64,000 nt of DNA. Origin: Thermithiobacillus plumbiphilus (lineage in GTDB: Bacteria; Pseudomonadota; Gammaproteobacteria; Acidithiobacillales; Thermithiobacillaceae). Below are positions 1-9,276 of this stretch, in pieces. The notes beneath the pieces were generated by a model. It worked only from the letters and a program-made list of their open reading frames with translations, made no database searches and was not told where the DNA came from. How positions within the stretch are numbered: the stretch's first letter is position 1; each line of letters opens with the position of its first letter. The stretch is taken from positions 124,001-188,000 of the forward strand of contig NZ_JBBPCO010000002.1 in assembly GCF_038070005.1 (NCBI RefSeq). Direction: 5' to 3'. The position numbers were made by a program, and so were the translations under genes.

Positions 1-83
1 AGCGGCGCCCGGAATGTCGCGAAGCGGCATGTAGGGCGTCCGTGTTGAGCGCAGGATTAGAGCAGAATCTCATAGGGCAACAA

Positions 84-515
84 CTATATACTGTTGGTTG
101 AAAAAAACACTTCCCATTTTGAGAGAACGCGTTCGCTTAGCCACTTGACATCGACTTCACGGTTGCCGGTAAGAAGAACCCATTTACCACCGCCATTAAG
201 CGGAAGTGTATTAAGTGGTGCTCCGTTAAGGCAGCCGCTCCACATGTGTGTGGTTGGATCTGCGCGTTTTGTCAGAGTGAGGTGCTTTCCTTTGTCGCAA
301 AGGTCTCGACAGTCTTTGATGTCTTGGTCTTGTAGGAATGTGTCGAGCACGACTTGCGGAACAGCGTTGGTATTCCGAACGTAATCGCTTATGTGATACG
401 CGGTGACAAAGAAATTGAAAAGGTTATCAATGTCGAGGCATTCCGCGAGCCGATGATGCTCCCGATTAGCCTTTTGAAGCATGTCGCGAGCAGTCCTCAG
501 TTCGAAATACGCCAT
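84..515 (-). CDS. hypothetical protein, possible HEPN-like helical protein
   Basis: About 143 residues, beginning MAYFELRTARDML. The ATG at 515 is preferred over an upstream in-frame ATG at 602 because a GGAG sits seven bases before it and the upstream stretch reads like non-coding sequence. The N-terminal half is helical, with conserved-looking FFVTAYHISDYV and DLCDKGKHLTLTKR segments. Such a pattern (helix with Tyr-His, then Lys-His) is seen in small helical proteins of accessory regions, but I cannot name a family with certainty. The local base composition is visibly more AT-rich than the neighbouring cobN, which suggests acquisition. No partner gene is visible in the 83 bases to the left edge. 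Real gene likely; function unknown. Confidence 0.6.
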   Translation of the reverse strand: MAYFELRTARDMLQKANREHHRLAECLDIDNLFNFFVTAYHISDYVRNTNAVPQVVLDTFLQDQDIKDCRDLCDKGKHLTLTKRADPTTHMWSGCLNGAPLNTLPLNGGGKWVLLTGNREVDVKWLSERVLSKWEVFFSTNSI

Positions 516-712
516 TTGCACTCCAGGGTAGGCTTTAACGAGGCGAGAGTTGTGCGGCACCCGCTCGAACGAGGGTTGGCCGAAACGCGCGCTGGGCAAC
601 AATCGGTTGAGTCACAAATATAATTCCTTTTGGCTCATGCTGTATAGACCAGTGCCCTATGATTATCGAACCTAAACTGCGCCGCTAGCCACCAGAAAAT
701 TTACCATTCCCC

Positions 713-3700
713 TCACCCCGGCCCCCTTCTCGGCGTTTCCCCCCGCGCTTCGAGCTGGGCTTCGCTATCGAGATACAGCGATTGCAGGGCCGCCAGGGTC
801 TCGGGCTTGGGCTCGGCCCACATCTGCCGCTGCGCCGCTTCCAGCAGGCGTTCGCTGATGGCGTTCAGGGCCCAGGGATTGCTCTCGCTCAGGAATGTCT
901 GCATGCCGGGGTCCATGGCGTAGTGCTGCGCCACCTCCTCGTACATCCAGTCGTCCATGATTCCGGCGGTCGCGTCATAACCAAAGAGATAATCCACCGT
1001 GGCGGTCAGCTCCAGCCCGCCCTTGTAGCCGTGGCGCTGGATGCTGGTCAGCCACTTCGGGTTCACCACCCGCGAGCGGAACACGCGCAGGGCCTCTTCC
1101 TTCAGGTCCCGCACCATGGGGCGGGCGGGGTCCTGAGTGTCGCCAAAGTAATGGCGCGGCTGCTGGCCGCTCAGGCTGCGGATGGTGGCGATCATGCCGC
1201 CGTGAAACTGCAGATAATCATCGCTATCGAAGATGTCGTGCTCGCGGTTGTCCTGGTTGTGCAGGGCGATCTCCACCCCGGCCAGACGCTGGCGGAACTC
1301 GGCGCGGGCCTCGACGCCGTTTTCCTGGCGGGTGTAGGCATAGCCGCCCCAATTGAGATAGGCCTCGGCGAAATCCCGTTCCGACTCCCAGTTGCGCTCC
1401 TGGATCAGGGGCAGGATGCCCGCGCCATAGCTGCCGGGCTTGGCGCCGAATACGCGATACAGGGCCCGCTGGCCGGCGGTCTCGCGCGGCAGATTCCCGA
1501 GCAGTTCGCCGGTGATATCTTCCAGATAATGCTTGCGCACGAAGTTCTCGCTGGTGGGCTCGTCGAGCAGGGCCACGGTGTTTACGGCCTCGTCCACTAG
1601 ATGGATCAGGTGCGGGAAGGCATCCCGGAAAAAGCCGCTGATGCGCAGGGTCACATCAATGCGCGGTCGGCCGAGTTCGCTCAAGGGGATGACTTCGATA
1701 CCGGTGATGCGCCGGCTTTCCGCCTGCCAGACCGGACGCACGCCGAGCAGGGCGAAGACCTCGGCGATGTCGTCGCCATGGGTGCGCATGGCGCTAGTGC
1801 CCCAGACGCTGATGCTGACGGTCTCGGGGCAGGCGCCGGTCTCTTTTTGATGACGGCTGATCACCGCCTGGGCGAGCTGGGTCCCGATATGCCAGGCCGC
1901 CTGCGAGGGCAGGCCACGCGGGTCCACGGAATAGAAGTTGCGCCCGGTGGGCAGGATGTGCGCCATGCCGCGTGTCGGCGCGCCGCTGGGGCCGGCCGGC
2001 ACATAGCCGCCATCCAGCCCGCGCAGCAGGTTGTCGATCTCATCATGCGTGCGCCGCAGGTTCGGCACGAGCTGTTCGCAGGCAAAGCGCAGGATGGTTT
2101 CGATGCTGGCCGCTTGGCCTGCCGCTGTTGCTAGTGTCTCCTTGATGACATTCGGAATGGCGCTCGCGTCGAAGCCATTCTCGGCCAGACGCTGCATCAG
2201 GCCGCGCCCCAGGGCATCGATGGCGTCCAGGGCATCGGCGCGCGTGACCAGGGGTTGTCCGGCCAGCGCCTGCAGGGCCTCGGGCGCCAGGTCCAGGCGC
2301 TTGCCCTTGTCGGCTTGCAGGGTCTCGAAGTCCAGCCCGAACAGAGCGGCCAGACTCGCCGGCAGGCCCGGTACCTGCAGGTTGGGCAGGCGCAGCAGGG
2401 CGCAGAGCATGTCGGTCAGCGCCTCATTCTCGGGCGCTTGGCCGAGGATGTGCAGGCCGTCGCGGATCTGGGCCGCGCCGAGCTCGCAGAGATAGCCGTC
2501 GATGTCCTCGATCAGGTGGGCGACATCCACGCCTTCCATTTGCGCCAGACTCAGCGGTACGCCCTCGGCATTGAGGGTCGCGTCCCAGGCGTGATCATGA
2601 TGCTCGTGATCGTGATCGTGATCGTGATCGTGATCGTGATCGTGATCGTGATCGTGATCGTGATCGTGATCGTGATCGTGATGCAGCATGGCCGCGAGAT
2701 CGGCGTCGAGATTGGCCGCCTTGATCAGGTCCCAGATCTGCTGCTGCAGCAGCGGCAGCTTGGCCGGATCGAGCATCTCCACCTGATAGTACTCATCCAC
2801 AAGCTGCGTGAGTTGCGCCAGCGGGCCATAGGTGTCGGCCGTGGTCATCGGCGGCGTCAAATGATCCACCACCACCGCATGCCCGCGCCGCTTGGCCTGC
2901 GAGCCCTCGCCCGGATCATTCAGAATGAAGGGGTAAAACAGCGGCATATCACCCAGCAGGGCATCGGGAAAGCAGTTTTGCGACAGCCCCGCGCCCTTGC
3001 CCGGCAGCCACTCCAGGGTGCCGTGCTTGCCCACGTGCACGATGGCGTCGGCCTGCCAGTCATCGCGCAACCAGCGGTACAGCGCGTAATAGTGGTGGGT
3101 CGGCGGCAGGTCCGGTTGATGATAGATGGCATCCGGGTCCATGCCGTAGCCGCGCGGCGGCTGCAGGGCGACGAAGGCATTGCCGTACGCCATCCCCGCC
3201 AGCATCAGATGCCCCTCGTGGACATAGGCCTGCCCCGGCGCCGGGCCCCACTGGGCCTCCATGCGCGCGCGGAGCGTTTGCGGCAGGTCCGCGAACCAGT
3301 CCTGATAGCGCCGGTTTGGCACCCGCACCGCTTCACGCAACTGCGCGGCGGTCAGATACTGCTCGTCATAGGCGCCGCGCTCGATCAGGGCATGGATCAG
3401 TTGATCGCTGTCGTCCGGCAGGTTCTCGATACGATAACCGCGCGCCTGCATGGCCCGCAGGATGGCCAGCAGGGAGGCGGGGGCATCCAGACCCACGGCA
3501 TTGCCGATCTGGGAGGCCTTGCTGTTGGAGTTGGTGAAGATGAAGGCAATGCGCTTGTCAGCGGGAGGCCGCCGGCGCAGGCGCACGAAACGCGCCGCGA
3601 TGCCTGCTACCCGCTGTATACGATCTTCCAGCGGCGCATAGGCGCTGAAGTCCGCGGGCAGGCCGGGGAGGGGCTCGCGAAAGGAAATGGGCACGCTGAT

Positions 3701-4654
3701 GATGCGCCCGTCGAACTCCGGCAGGGCCACGTTCATGGCGGTATCGAGCGGGTTCAAGCCGCGTGCCGACTGCTCCCACTGCGTGCGCGTCATGCTGCTG
3801 CTGATGGCCTGGATGACCGGCAGATCGAGCGCATCCAGGGCCTCCACCGACCAGCCGGTGGGCGTCGGGCCTTCCACATTCACCTCGCCCATGGCAAAGG
3901 AGGTGGTATTGATCAGGGCATCGACCAGCGGCTGCCCCCTTCGTGTGAGCAGTTCCAGCACGCGCGGCCGGCCTCCGGCATCCAGGGCCCGCAGCGAGCC
4001 CGTGAACACCGGCAGGGCATTGATCTGGCGCTCATGCAGCGCGCTCACCAGGGCGTCAATGAACGCCGTATTGCCGCTGATCCAGTGCGCCCGGTAAAAG
4101 GTGATGCCGACACTCGGCCAATCCGGGTTGCGCCAGGCGAGCCAGTCATCCAGGCTGGCATGCTCCGGCAAGGCCGGGTGATAGATGCCCTGCTCCGGCA
4201 GGGGCAGGGGCGGCTCGTAGCCATAACCCGTCAGCAGCAGACGGTCGGACAGGCAGCGCAGCAACTGGCCCAGATTACCGGCGCCGCCGGCCGCAAAATA
4301 GGCCATCGCATCCTGCAGCAGGCCAGAGGAAACATTCGACAGCCGCGCCAAGGCCGGGTCGGGCTCATTGGCGCCGCTCAATACCAGTAAATGCCGACCA
4401 AGGCCGCGCGCGGACTCCAGCAATCCCTCCAGTCCCGGCACGGACTCGGGCCGACCCAGCACACGCACGATCAAAATACGCGCTTCGGCGAGCTTGTCGG
4501 CCTCATCCCCGGCCTCCGCCAGATTCTGCAGATGCAGCCCGCGCACGGGCGGAAAATCCGTCGGCAGCGCCGCCAGTGCCTGATGCAGTGCCACCAGATC
4601 GGTACTGGCATGGCTGAGGAGGGCGATGCTCTCCGCTGGGGTGTCTGTAGTCAT
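713..4654 (-). CDS. cobN: CobN-type cobaltochelatase large subunit with (HisAsp)n insert
   Basis: A 1313-residue protein of the CobN/BchH magnesium-cobalt chelatase H-subunit family. In the aerobic B12 route CobN binds hydrogenobyrinic acid a,c-diamide and inserts cobalt, powered by the AAA+ subunits CobS and CobT. Seen: family blocks such as [13 protein letters not shown] (mid-protein), YNWGGYAYT-like [14 protein letters not shown] and a C-terminal [18 protein letters not shown] segment; length is typical or slightly long. Odd feature: residues about 656-690 are almost purely alternating His and Asp, a plausible cobalt-binding loop encoded by a hexanucleotide repeat. No cobS/cobT or ChlI/ChlD gene is in the window, so the motor subunits must lie elsewhere. 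A long open frame on the opposite strand (2255-4390) is a shadow. Confidence 0.93.
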   Translation of the reverse strand: MTTDTPAESIALLSHASTDLVALHQALAALPTDFPPVRGLHLQNLAEAGDEADKLAEARILIVRVLGRPESVPGLEGLLESARGLGRHLLVLSGANEPDPALARLSNVSSGLLQDAMAYFAAGGAGNLGQLLRCLSDRLLLTGYGYEPPLPLPEQGIYHPALPEHASLDDWLAWRNPDWPSVGITFYRAHWISGNTAFIDALVSALHERQINALPVFTGSLRALDAGGRPRVLELLTRRGQPLVDALINTTSFAMGEVNVEGPTPTGWSVEALDALDLPVIQAISSSMTRTQWEQSARGLNPLDTAMNVALPEFDGRIISVPISFREPLPGLPADFSAYAPLEDRIQRVAGIAARFVRLRRRPPADKRIAFIFTNSNSKASQIGNAVGLDAPASLLAILRAMQARGYRIENLPDDSDQLIHALIERGAYDEQYLTAAQLREAVRVPNRRYQDWFADLPQTLRARMEAQWGPAPGQAYVHEGHLMLAGMAYGNAFVALQPPRGYGMDPDAIYHQPDLPPTHHYYALYRWLRDDWQADAIVHVGKHGTLEWLPGKGAGLSQNCFPDALLGDMPLFYPFILNDPGEGSQAKRRGHAVVVDHLTPPMTTADTYGPLAQLTQLVDEYYQVEMLDPAKLPLLQQQIWDLIKAANLDADLAAMLHHDHDHDHDHDHDHDHDHDHDHDHDHEHHDHAWDATLNAEGVPLSLAQMEGVDVAHLIEDIDGYLCELGAAQIRDGLHILGQAPENEALTDMLCALLRLPNLQVPGLPASLAALFGLDFETLQADKGKRLDLAPEALQALAGQPLVTRADALDAIDALGRGLMQRLAENGFDASAIPNVIKETLATAAGQAASIETILRFACEQLVPNLRRTHDEIDNLLRGLDGGYVPAGPSGAPTRGMAHILPTGRNFYSVDPRGLPSQAAWHIGTQLAQAVISRHQKETGACPETVSISVWGTSAMRTHGDDIAEVFALLGVRPVWQAESRRITGIEVIPLSELGRPRIDVTLRISGFFRDAFPHLIHLVDEAVNTVALLDEPTSENFVRKHYLEDITGELLGNLPRETAGQRALYRVFGAKPGSYGAGILPLIQERNWESERDFAEAYLNWGGYAYTRQENGVEARAEFRQRLAGVEIALHNQDNREHDIFDSDDYLQFHGGMIATIRSLSGQQPRHYFGDTQDPARPMVRDLKEEALRVFRSRVVNPKWLTSIQRHGYKGGLELTATVDYLFGYDATAGIMDDWMYEEVAQHYAMDPGMQTFLSESNPWALNAISERLLEAAQRQMWAEPKPETLAALQSLYLDSEAQLEARGETPRRGPG
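2605..2682. repeat. 13 perfect tandem copies of hexamer CGTGAT inside cobN
   Basis: Counting by eye gives thirteen uninterrupted copies of CGTGAT (minus strand ATCACG), encoding alternating His-Asp at CobN residues about 658-684, with further His/Asp codons on both sides. The six-base unit keeps the reading frame whatever the copy number, so slipped-strand changes would lengthen or shorten the metal-binding loop without destroying the enzyme. Opposite-strand translation would give Val-Ile repeats, which is not meaningful. Confidence 0.95.
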
Positions 4655-4823
4655 GCGGTTTCCAATCCCTTATAGGCTGAACGGGTTCAGGGCGCGATCA
4701 GCCAGCTTTTCCATGAGCGCACAATCTGGCTGCCGGACTAAAGTGATGAAGTGTACTTGAAGCGGACAGCCATTGACGATGCTCTGTTCGTTTCCTTCCA
4801 GGAACAGCGGCTTTGCGATACAT

Positions 4824-4839
4824 TGAATACAGGTATTCA
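4824..4839. promoter_or_regulatory. relBE operator palindrome
   Basis: TGAATA-CAGG-TATTCA is a perfect inverted repeat with a 4-base spacer, ending 14 bases before the relB start. Its position over the likely -10 region fits autorepression by the RHH antitoxin. Inference from position only. Confidence 0.55.
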
Positions 4840-4853
4840 TAGAAGGTGGTGAT

Positions 4854-5081
4854 ATGGCGACTTCGATTCGGCTAGATCCGGAAACCGAGCAAAGGCTTGC
4901 CGCTCTTGCCGCCCATACCGGGCGCAGCAAGGCTTACTATCTGCGGCAGATCATCAAGCAGGGCATCGAGGAGATGGAGGACTACTACCTTGCCGCTGAC
5001 GTGCTGGAGCGAATCCGCAAGGGGGATGAACCCGTACATTCCGCGGCTGAGGTAAGGAAAGATCTTGGCCTGGACGGTTGA
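4854..5081 (+). CDS. relB: RelB/DinJ-type ribbon-helix-helix antitoxin
   Basis: A 75-residue antitoxin with the classic MATSIRLDPETEQRLAALA beta-strand/helix start of the ribbon-helix-helix DNA-binding fold, then TGRSKAYYLRQII and an acidic toxin-neutralising C-terminus. It binds and neutralises the RelE-like toxin encoded immediately downstream and should repress the operon through the palindrome at 4824-4839. A purine-rich GAAGGTGG ribosome site precedes the ATG. The reading frame overlaps relE by 17 bases, the usual translational coupling of this module. First intact module of the toxin-antitoxin island. Confidence 0.9.
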   Translation: MATSIRLDPETEQRLAALAAHTGRSKAYYLRQIIKQGIEEMEDYYLAADVLERIRKGDEPVHSAAEVRKDLGLDG

Positions 5082-5331
5082 GTACGCCGACACGGCCATG
5101 CGGCAGCTTCGAAAGCTGGACAAACAGATGGCGCGGCGCATCGTCGATTTCATGGACGAGCGCATTGCAGGGCTGGAGAACCCGCGCAGCACGGGCAAGG
5201 CCCTGACTGGCCCGCTTGGCGGCTTCTGGCGTTACCGCGTGGGCGATTGCCGGGTGATTTGTGACATTCAGGACAACGCTTTGCGCGTGCTCGTGGTACA
5301 GGTTGGCAATCGGCGCGAGATTTACCGATAG
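5065..5331 (+). CDS. relE: RelE/ParE superfamily mRNA interferase toxin
   Basis: An 88-residue RelE-family toxin: AWTVEYADTAMRQLRKLD at the start, a central helix, then GGFWRYRVGDCRVICDIQD and the C-terminal VVQVGNRREIYR that is typical of ribosome-dependent RelE nucleases (basic residues and a terminal Tyr-Arg). The start is a TTG at 5065, inside relB; the protein alignment of the family begins at exactly this Ala-Trp-Thr stretch, so an unusual start codon is likely real and would keep toxin levels low. Complete and apparently functional. Confidence 0.9.
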   Translation: MAWTVEYADTAMRQLRKLDKQMARRIVDFMDERIAGLENPRSTGKALTGPLGGFWRYRVGDCRVICDIQDNALRVLVVQVGNRREIYR

Positions 5332-5369
5332 GCCTCATCGAGGTGCAATAGGCACTTGTGCGGCCTGGC

Positions 5370-5459
5370 AACGCGCGTGAATTCAGCCGGGTACCCGGCC
5401 TGCTGGTCGAGAACTGGGCTGCGGAAACGCAAGGTTCCAGAGTTGTCCGGCCAAGCTGA
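5370..5459 (+). pseudogene. C-terminal remnant of a VapC-type PIN toxin
   Basis: One frame reads N-A-R-E-F-S-R-V-P-G-L-L-V-E-N-W-A-A-E and runs to a TGA at 5457. This is the conserved end of VapC toxins (compare NNEADFRDYPGLIIENW in the intact copy ending at 11192), but from a different subfamily. No start or PIN catalytic core lies upstream: the tail begins just after relE. I read it as the last piece of a deleted vapBC module lying between relBE and mntA-hepT. Confidence 0.65.
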
Positions 5460-5550
5460 TTCTCTTACCATGCGAGACAGCTACCACATCCAGGAGGTGG
5501 CTCATGGTCATTGCGTTTCGGCCAGCGATTCTGAAGTGGGGTGAGCATTC

Positions 5551-5976
5551 ATGCGGGCAGGCCAGATAAATGGTTCAAAGCAAGACCTGAGCCTTGAACA
5601 GAATGTCCTGGCTGCCATACGTATCCAGCCAGAGATTGGGCTTGTCATTCTGTTTGGTTCGTTGGCGCGTGGTCAGGCGCATGCCCAGAGCGACCTGGAT
5701 CTGGCCGTTGATGCAGGGCGCCCCCTCACGGCCAGCGAGAAGATGGATCTGATCAATGAGTTGGCAGTCAGGACGGGTCGCCCGATCGACCTGGTGGACC
5801 TGCGCGCCATCGGCGAACCCTTGCTGGGGCAGATCCTCCGGCACGGGAAAAGACTTCTGGGCAGCGATACCCAATACGCCAATCTGATCCGCAGGCATCT
5901 GTTCGATCAGGCGGATTATCTGCCCTACCGCGACCGGATCCTTGCTGAAAGGAGGCGGGCGTGGATCGGGAAGTGA
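5551..5976 (+). CDS. mntA: MntA-type nucleotidyltransferase antitoxin
   Basis: A 141-residue minimal nucleotidyltransferase. The motif FGSLARGQAHAQSDLDLAVD (about residues 34-53) gives the G-S-x-A-R-G and D-x-D signature that binds Mg-ATP. In the MntA-HepT family this enzyme adds AMP groups to a tyrosine of the HEPN toxin HepT and so blocks its RNase activity. The following hepT overlaps by 16 bases. The C-terminus (ADYLPYRDRILAERRRAW) is extended and basic. Second module of the island, same orientation as relBE. Function by family membership. Confidence 0.88.
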   Translation: MRAGQINGSKQDLSLEQNVLAAIRIQPEIGLVILFGSLARGQAHAQSDLDLAVDAGRPLTASEKMDLINELAVRTGRPIDLVDLRAIGEPLLGQILRHGKRLLGSDTQYANLIRRHLFDQADYLPYRDRILAERRRAWIGK

Positions 5977-6374
5977 TCGATCAGAAACTCGAATCCTTGC
6001 GCCGCTGCCTGCAACGTGTCGCGGATAAATGTCCTCCTGATCCAGAGACGCTGGAGCGAGACCTCGATCTCCAGGACATCATCGCGCTGAATCTCAGCCG
6101 GGCAGTGCAGCTATCCGTCGACATCGGAACACACATCATCGCTGGCATGGAAGTGCCGCCACCCGACACCATGGGTCAAACCTTCGATATCCTGGCCCAG
6201 GCTGGCGTCATTCATGACGATCTGGCAATGCGGCTGAAAAAATCCGTGGGTTTTCGCAACATAGCCGTGCATAACTATGAAAAGATCGACTGGGCTATCG
6301 TTCATGCCATCGCCCGTCATCATCTTGCGGATTTTACCGAATTCGCCAGGGCGATTGGTTCTCGGCTGAGATGA
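5961..6374 (+). CDS. hepT: HepT-type HEPN RNase toxin
   Basis: A 137-residue DUF86/HEPN protein. The motif F-R-N-I-A-V-H-N-Y near residue 105 supplies the R-x4-H-x-Y active site of HEPN ribonucleases, and the tyrosine is the residue AMPylated by MntA. The start is a GTG at 5961 with a strong AAAGGAGG ribosome site that lies within the end of mntA, so the two are translationally coupled. It is convergent with the ABC transporter gene that ends at 6388, with only 13 bases between stops. Confidence 0.9.
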   Translation: MDREVIDQKLESLRRCLQRVADKCPPDPETLERDLDLQDIIALNLSRAVQLSVDIGTHIIAGMEVPPPDTMGQTFDILAQAGVIHDDLAMRLKKSVGFRNIAVHNYEKIDWAIVHAIARHHLADFTEFARAIGSRLR

Positions 6375-6387
6375 CGTCGCTTGGTGA

Positions 6388-8175
6388 TCAGGACTGGGCC
6401 GGGCTGTCCATATTCTCCAGCATCTCCCCAAACTGCAGCGCCGCCAAACGCGCATACAGATCATCCTGACGAATCAGCTCCTCATGCCGGCCAATCGCCC
6501 GGATGCGCCCCTGATCCAGCACCACGATACGATCAGCATGACGCACCGTGGCCAGCCGATGCGCTATCACCAACGTGGTGCGATGCCGGCTCGCAGTTTC
6601 CAGCGCAAGCTGAATCGCCCGCTCGTTCTCCGCGTCCAGGGCGCTGGTCGCCTCATCCAGCAGCAGCACGCGCGGCTGGCGCAGCAGTGCCCGGGCAATG
6701 GCCAGGCGCTGCTTCTGCCCACCCGACAGCGTGATGCCCTTCTCGCCCAAAGGCGTGCTCAGCCCCTGCGGCAGGGCCTCCAGAAACCCCAGGGCCTGGG
6801 CATCGGCGGCGGCCTGGCGCACCTCCGCGTCATCCGCATCAGGCCGACCGATACGAATGTTCTCCCAGGCATTGCCGGTGAAGATGATCGGTTCCTGTGG
6901 CACCAGCGCAAACAGCGCGCGCAGGTCCTGTAGACGCAGGCGCTGGATCGGCACGCCGTCGATCAGGATCTGGCCGCTCTCGGGATCATAAAAGCGCAGC
7001 AGGAGCTGAAAGATGGTGGATTTGCCCGCCCCCGAGGGCCCAACCAGCGCATAGCGGGCGCCGGCCGGAATCTCCAGGTCAAGCGCATCCAGCGCCGGGC
7101 GCTCCGGACGCAAGGGGTAACGAAAAGTGACCCGCTCCAGCCGCAAGGCCCCCTGGCCGGGCGGCACCGGCAGGGGCTCGGCAGGCTCGCTCACCGCGCT
7201 GTGCTCATCGAGCAGCTCAAACAGCCGCTCACCGGCCCCCGAGGCCTGCTGCAGGCTGCCCCAGACCTCGCCCAGGCTCGCCACCGCAAGAGTCGCGAAA
7301 AAGGCATACATCAGAAAGGCGGTCAGTGCCCCCGCGCTCAGCTCGCCGCGCAGCACCGCCCCGCCGCCCACCCAGATCACCAGCGCAAGCGCCCCGAATA
7401 CCGTCAGGCCAACCACCGCCATGGCCGCCGTTCGCGCGGCAATGCGTCGCGCCGTAGTGGCGAGGCTCGCATCAACCACCCCGTCATAACGGCTGCGGAT
7501 ACTCTCCTGCTGATTGTAGGCCTGCACCGTGCGGATGCCGTTCAGCGATTCCTCCACCAGCGCCCCAAGGTCGGCCAGCCGATCCTGCACCGCGCGGCTC
7601 AGGCGTCGCACCACACGCCCCACCGTGCGCGCGCTCAAGACGATCACCGGCACCACCAGCAGCGCGATCCCGGTCAGGCGGGGGCTGGTAAACGCCATCA
7701 TCGCCAGTGCGCCAATCAGGGTCACGCTGCTGCGCAAGGCCACGGAAAGCGTCGAACTCACCGCCGACTCCAGCAGGGTCACATCGCTGCTCAGGCGGGT
7801 GATCACCTCACCGGTGCGCTGGGTCTCGAAAAAGGCCGGCGACAGCTCCAGCACCTGACCAAACACGCTGCGGCGCAGATCGGCAATCACCCGCTCGCCG
7901 GTCCAGGTGATCAGCGCATAACGCGCCGCGCTCGCCAGGCTCATCAGCGTCCCGATGCCAAGGATCAGCAGGGCAGCGCGATGCAGGGCCTGCGGGCTAT
8001 TGAGGGCATTGTCCACCAGCCAGCCCACCCCGCGCGGCAGCAGCAGCGTGGCGCCGGCGGCAATGAGCATGGCCGTGAGAAAGCCCGCCACCTTGCCCCA
8101 GTGCGGGCGCAGGAAGGGCAGCAGGCGCAGTAAAACGCTGAATCTTTTGGAGGGCGGGCGCACGGGTCTGGGCAT
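6388..8175 (-). CDS. MsbA/LmrA-type ABC exporter (fused membrane and ATPase domains)
   Basis: A 595-residue half-transporter that would work as a homodimer. An N-terminal six-helix type-1 exporter domain (about residues 20-310) is followed by a nucleotide-binding domain with Walker A GPSGAGKST, signature LSGGQKQR, Walker B VLLLDEATSALD and switch His in LVIAHRL. The family exports lipids, peptides or drugs from the inner membrane; the substrate here cannot be deduced. It is the only sizeable housekeeping-like gene inside the toxin-antitoxin island and could be an original chromosomal gene around which modules accumulated. ATG at 8175 is followed at once by Pro-Arg-Pro-Val-Arg, a basic cytoplasmic start. 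Confidence 0.92.
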   Translation of the reverse strand: MPRPVRPPSKRFSVLLRLLPFLRPHWGKVAGFLTAMLIAAGATLLLPRGVGWLVDNALNSPQALHRAALLILGIGTLMSLASAARYALITWTGERVIADLRRSVFGQVLELSPAFFETQRTGEVITRLSSDVTLLESAVSSTLSVALRSSVTLIGALAMMAFTSPRLTGIALLVVPVIVLSARTVGRVVRRLSRAVQDRLADLGALVEESLNGIRTVQAYNQQESIRSRYDGVVDASLATTARRIAARTAAMAVVGLTVFGALALVIWVGGGAVLRGELSAGALTAFLMYAFFATLAVASLGEVWGSLQQASGAGERLFELLDEHSAVSEPAEPLPVPPGQGALRLERVTFRYPLRPERPALDALDLEIPAGARYALVGPSGAGKSTIFQLLLRFYDPESGQILIDGVPIQRLRLQDLRALFALVPQEPIIFTGNAWENIRIGRPDADDAEVRQAAADAQALGFLEALPQGLSTPLGEKGITLSGGQKQRLAIARALLRQPRVLLLDEATSALDAENERAIQLALETASRHRTTLVIAHRLATVRHADRIVVLDQGRIRAIGRHEELIRQDDLYARLAALQFGEMLENMDSPAQS

Positions 8176-8271
8176 CCCGGCATCTTAACAGAGCGGCACT
8201 GCCCCGGCAGCAGGCGGATGGCTTTGGTTCCGGGTGCATCCTGGATTTGGCCTATCAATACCCTGCTTCTT

Positions 8272-8544
8272 TTACTCGTGGCACGCGGGCAGTTCTGTTT
8301 CAGCCTCCGAGCCCCAGGCGCGAAGCCACTGGCGTGTTTCCTCGCCGGTCAGGTGTCGCCCGGTTTCCTGATATTCCGTCCAGGCTGCCAAGGCTTCCTG
8401 TCTGAAGTTCTCACGGGCCTCCACACGCTCGACGTACTGCTGGATCGCTTCGCGCATCAACCAGTGCGCAGAGCGGCGGCGCTGGCTGGCGAGCTGCTGT
8501 ACCCGGTTTTTGAGATCTTCATCGAGTTTGATCGACGTTGCCAC
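8272..8544 (-). CDS. orphan ribbon-helix-helix (CopG/ParD-like) antitoxin
   Basis: A 90-residue protein starting MATSIKLDEDLKNRVQQLA, the ribbon-helix-helix DNA-binding fold, followed by SAHWLMREAIQQYVERVEAREN and an acidic tail. Antitoxins of this type normally precede a RelE/ParE toxin gene by a few bases. Here the 96 bases between its stop and the start of the ABC transporter carry no RelE-like frame, so the toxin partner appears lost. It may now act as a free repressor or anti-toxin to related toxins (for example the RelE at 5065). Family call firm; orphan status is by inspection. Confidence 0.8.
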   Translation of the reverse strand: MATSIKLDEDLKNRVQQLASQRRRSAHWLMREAIQQYVERVEARENFRQEALAAWTEYQETGRHLTGEETRQWLRAWGSEAETELPACHE

Positions 8545-8618
8545 GAGGCGCCTCCATATCGAAAGGTAATACCAATCGATAACTTAGCTCCAGCGGCTGG
8601 CCTTGTCCAGCCAGGCTC

Positions 8619-8951
8619 TTATTCCAGGATGGTTGAGAGCTTCGCCAGCACTTCGTCCATGATGGCTGATGGTACGCTTTCCAGCTTGCGGCCGTGGCGT
8701 GAACCAATGTCCAGGGCACGGGGCTGGTCGCAACGCACGATGCCTGTTGTTTTCGTACCGGCCCCCATCAGTGAAACGCTAAAGCCCGCCATGCGTGCGA
8801 AGTTGCCGCCGCTGGTAATCGGCAGCACCACAGGAGTCTTTGTCAGTCGGTTGAATGCGATCGGTGACACGACCAGTACCGGGCGCGTGCCATGTTGTTC
8901 ATGGCCGGCAATCGGGTCGAGCGAGACGAGATAGATGTCGCCACGCTCCAT
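8619..8951 (-). CDS. chpB: MazF/ChpB (PemK) family endoribonuclease toxin
   Basis: A 110-residue MazF-fold toxin: MERGDIYLVSLDPIAGHEQ then GTRPVLVVSPIAFNR (the conserved Arg-Pro loop), PVVLPITSGG and a C-terminal IMDEVLAKLSTIL helix. The family cleaves single-stranded mRNA at short motifs and is inhibited when the antitoxin tail threads into the active site. The ATG at 8951 overlaps the antitoxin stop (TGATG), so I prefer it to the TTG three bases upstream. Between this gene and the orphan antitoxin at 8544 there are 74 bases with no feature I can read. Confidence 0.92.
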   Translation of the reverse strand: MERGDIYLVSLDPIAGHEQHGTRPVLVVSPIAFNRLTKTPVVLPITSGGNFARMAGFSVSLMGAGTKTTGIVRCDQPRALDIGSRHGRKLESVPSAIMDEVLAKLSTILE

Positions 8952-9208
8952 CAAAGCAGCTCATTGCCGACTGGCTTGGCATTGAGCCATTCGAGATCCT
9001 CGGCGGACACTTCGGCCGAGGCGTCACATTGCGCCAATAGTTCATCGAGCGTGTAGCGCGGCCGTGCCTGCGGCACCACCACGAGCCGGCCATTGTCCAC
9101 AGCCAGACCGACCTTTGATCCGGCTGTCACCCGTAAAACATCGAGCAAGGCCGGGGGGACTGCCAGCATGACAGAGCCGCCGACCTTGCGCAGGTTCGTT
9201 GTGTACAT
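8951..9208 (-). CDS. chpS: ChpS/MazE-type AbrB-fold antitoxin
   Basis: An 85-residue antitoxin. The N-terminal half (TNLRKVGGSVMLAVPPALLDVLRV then GSKVGLAVDNGRLVV) is the SpoVT/AbrB swapped-hairpin DNA-binding fold; the C-terminal half (YTLDELLAQCDASAEVSAED) is the acidic segment that blocks the MazF-type toxin. The best match by eye is to ChpS, the partner of ChpB. It overlaps chpB by one base. A perfect 9-base inverted repeat lies 25 bases upstream and is the probable autoregulatory operator. Confidence 0.9.
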   Translation of the reverse strand: MYTTNLRKVGGSVMLAVPPALLDVLRVTAGSKVGLAVDNGRLVVVPQARPRYTLDELLAQCDASAEVSAEDLEWLNAKPVGNELL

Positions 9209-9232
9209 GAGAACTCCTATAATCCTGTGTTC

Positions 9233-9254
9233 ATATTATATCAGAATATAATAT
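9233..9254. promoter_or_regulatory. chpS-chpB operator palindrome
   Basis: ATATTATAT-CAGA-ATATAATAT is a perfect inverted repeat with 9-base arms. It lies just upstream of the chpS start on the minus strand in an AT-rich pocket and probably overlaps the promoter, fitting the known autoregulation of mazEF-type operons. Confidence 0.6.
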
Positions 9255-9276
9255 CAGGCGGGGAGACTTTCAAGGC

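Noticed and set aside
2255-4390. 711-codon open frame opposite cobN
   Set aside because: Shadow caused by GC-rich codon usage; its translation shows no domain and the repeat gives Val-Ile polymer.
4655-4853. Possible cobalamin riboswitch upstream of cobN
   Set aside because: No B12-box-like sequence or matching stem structure could be seen in the short leader.
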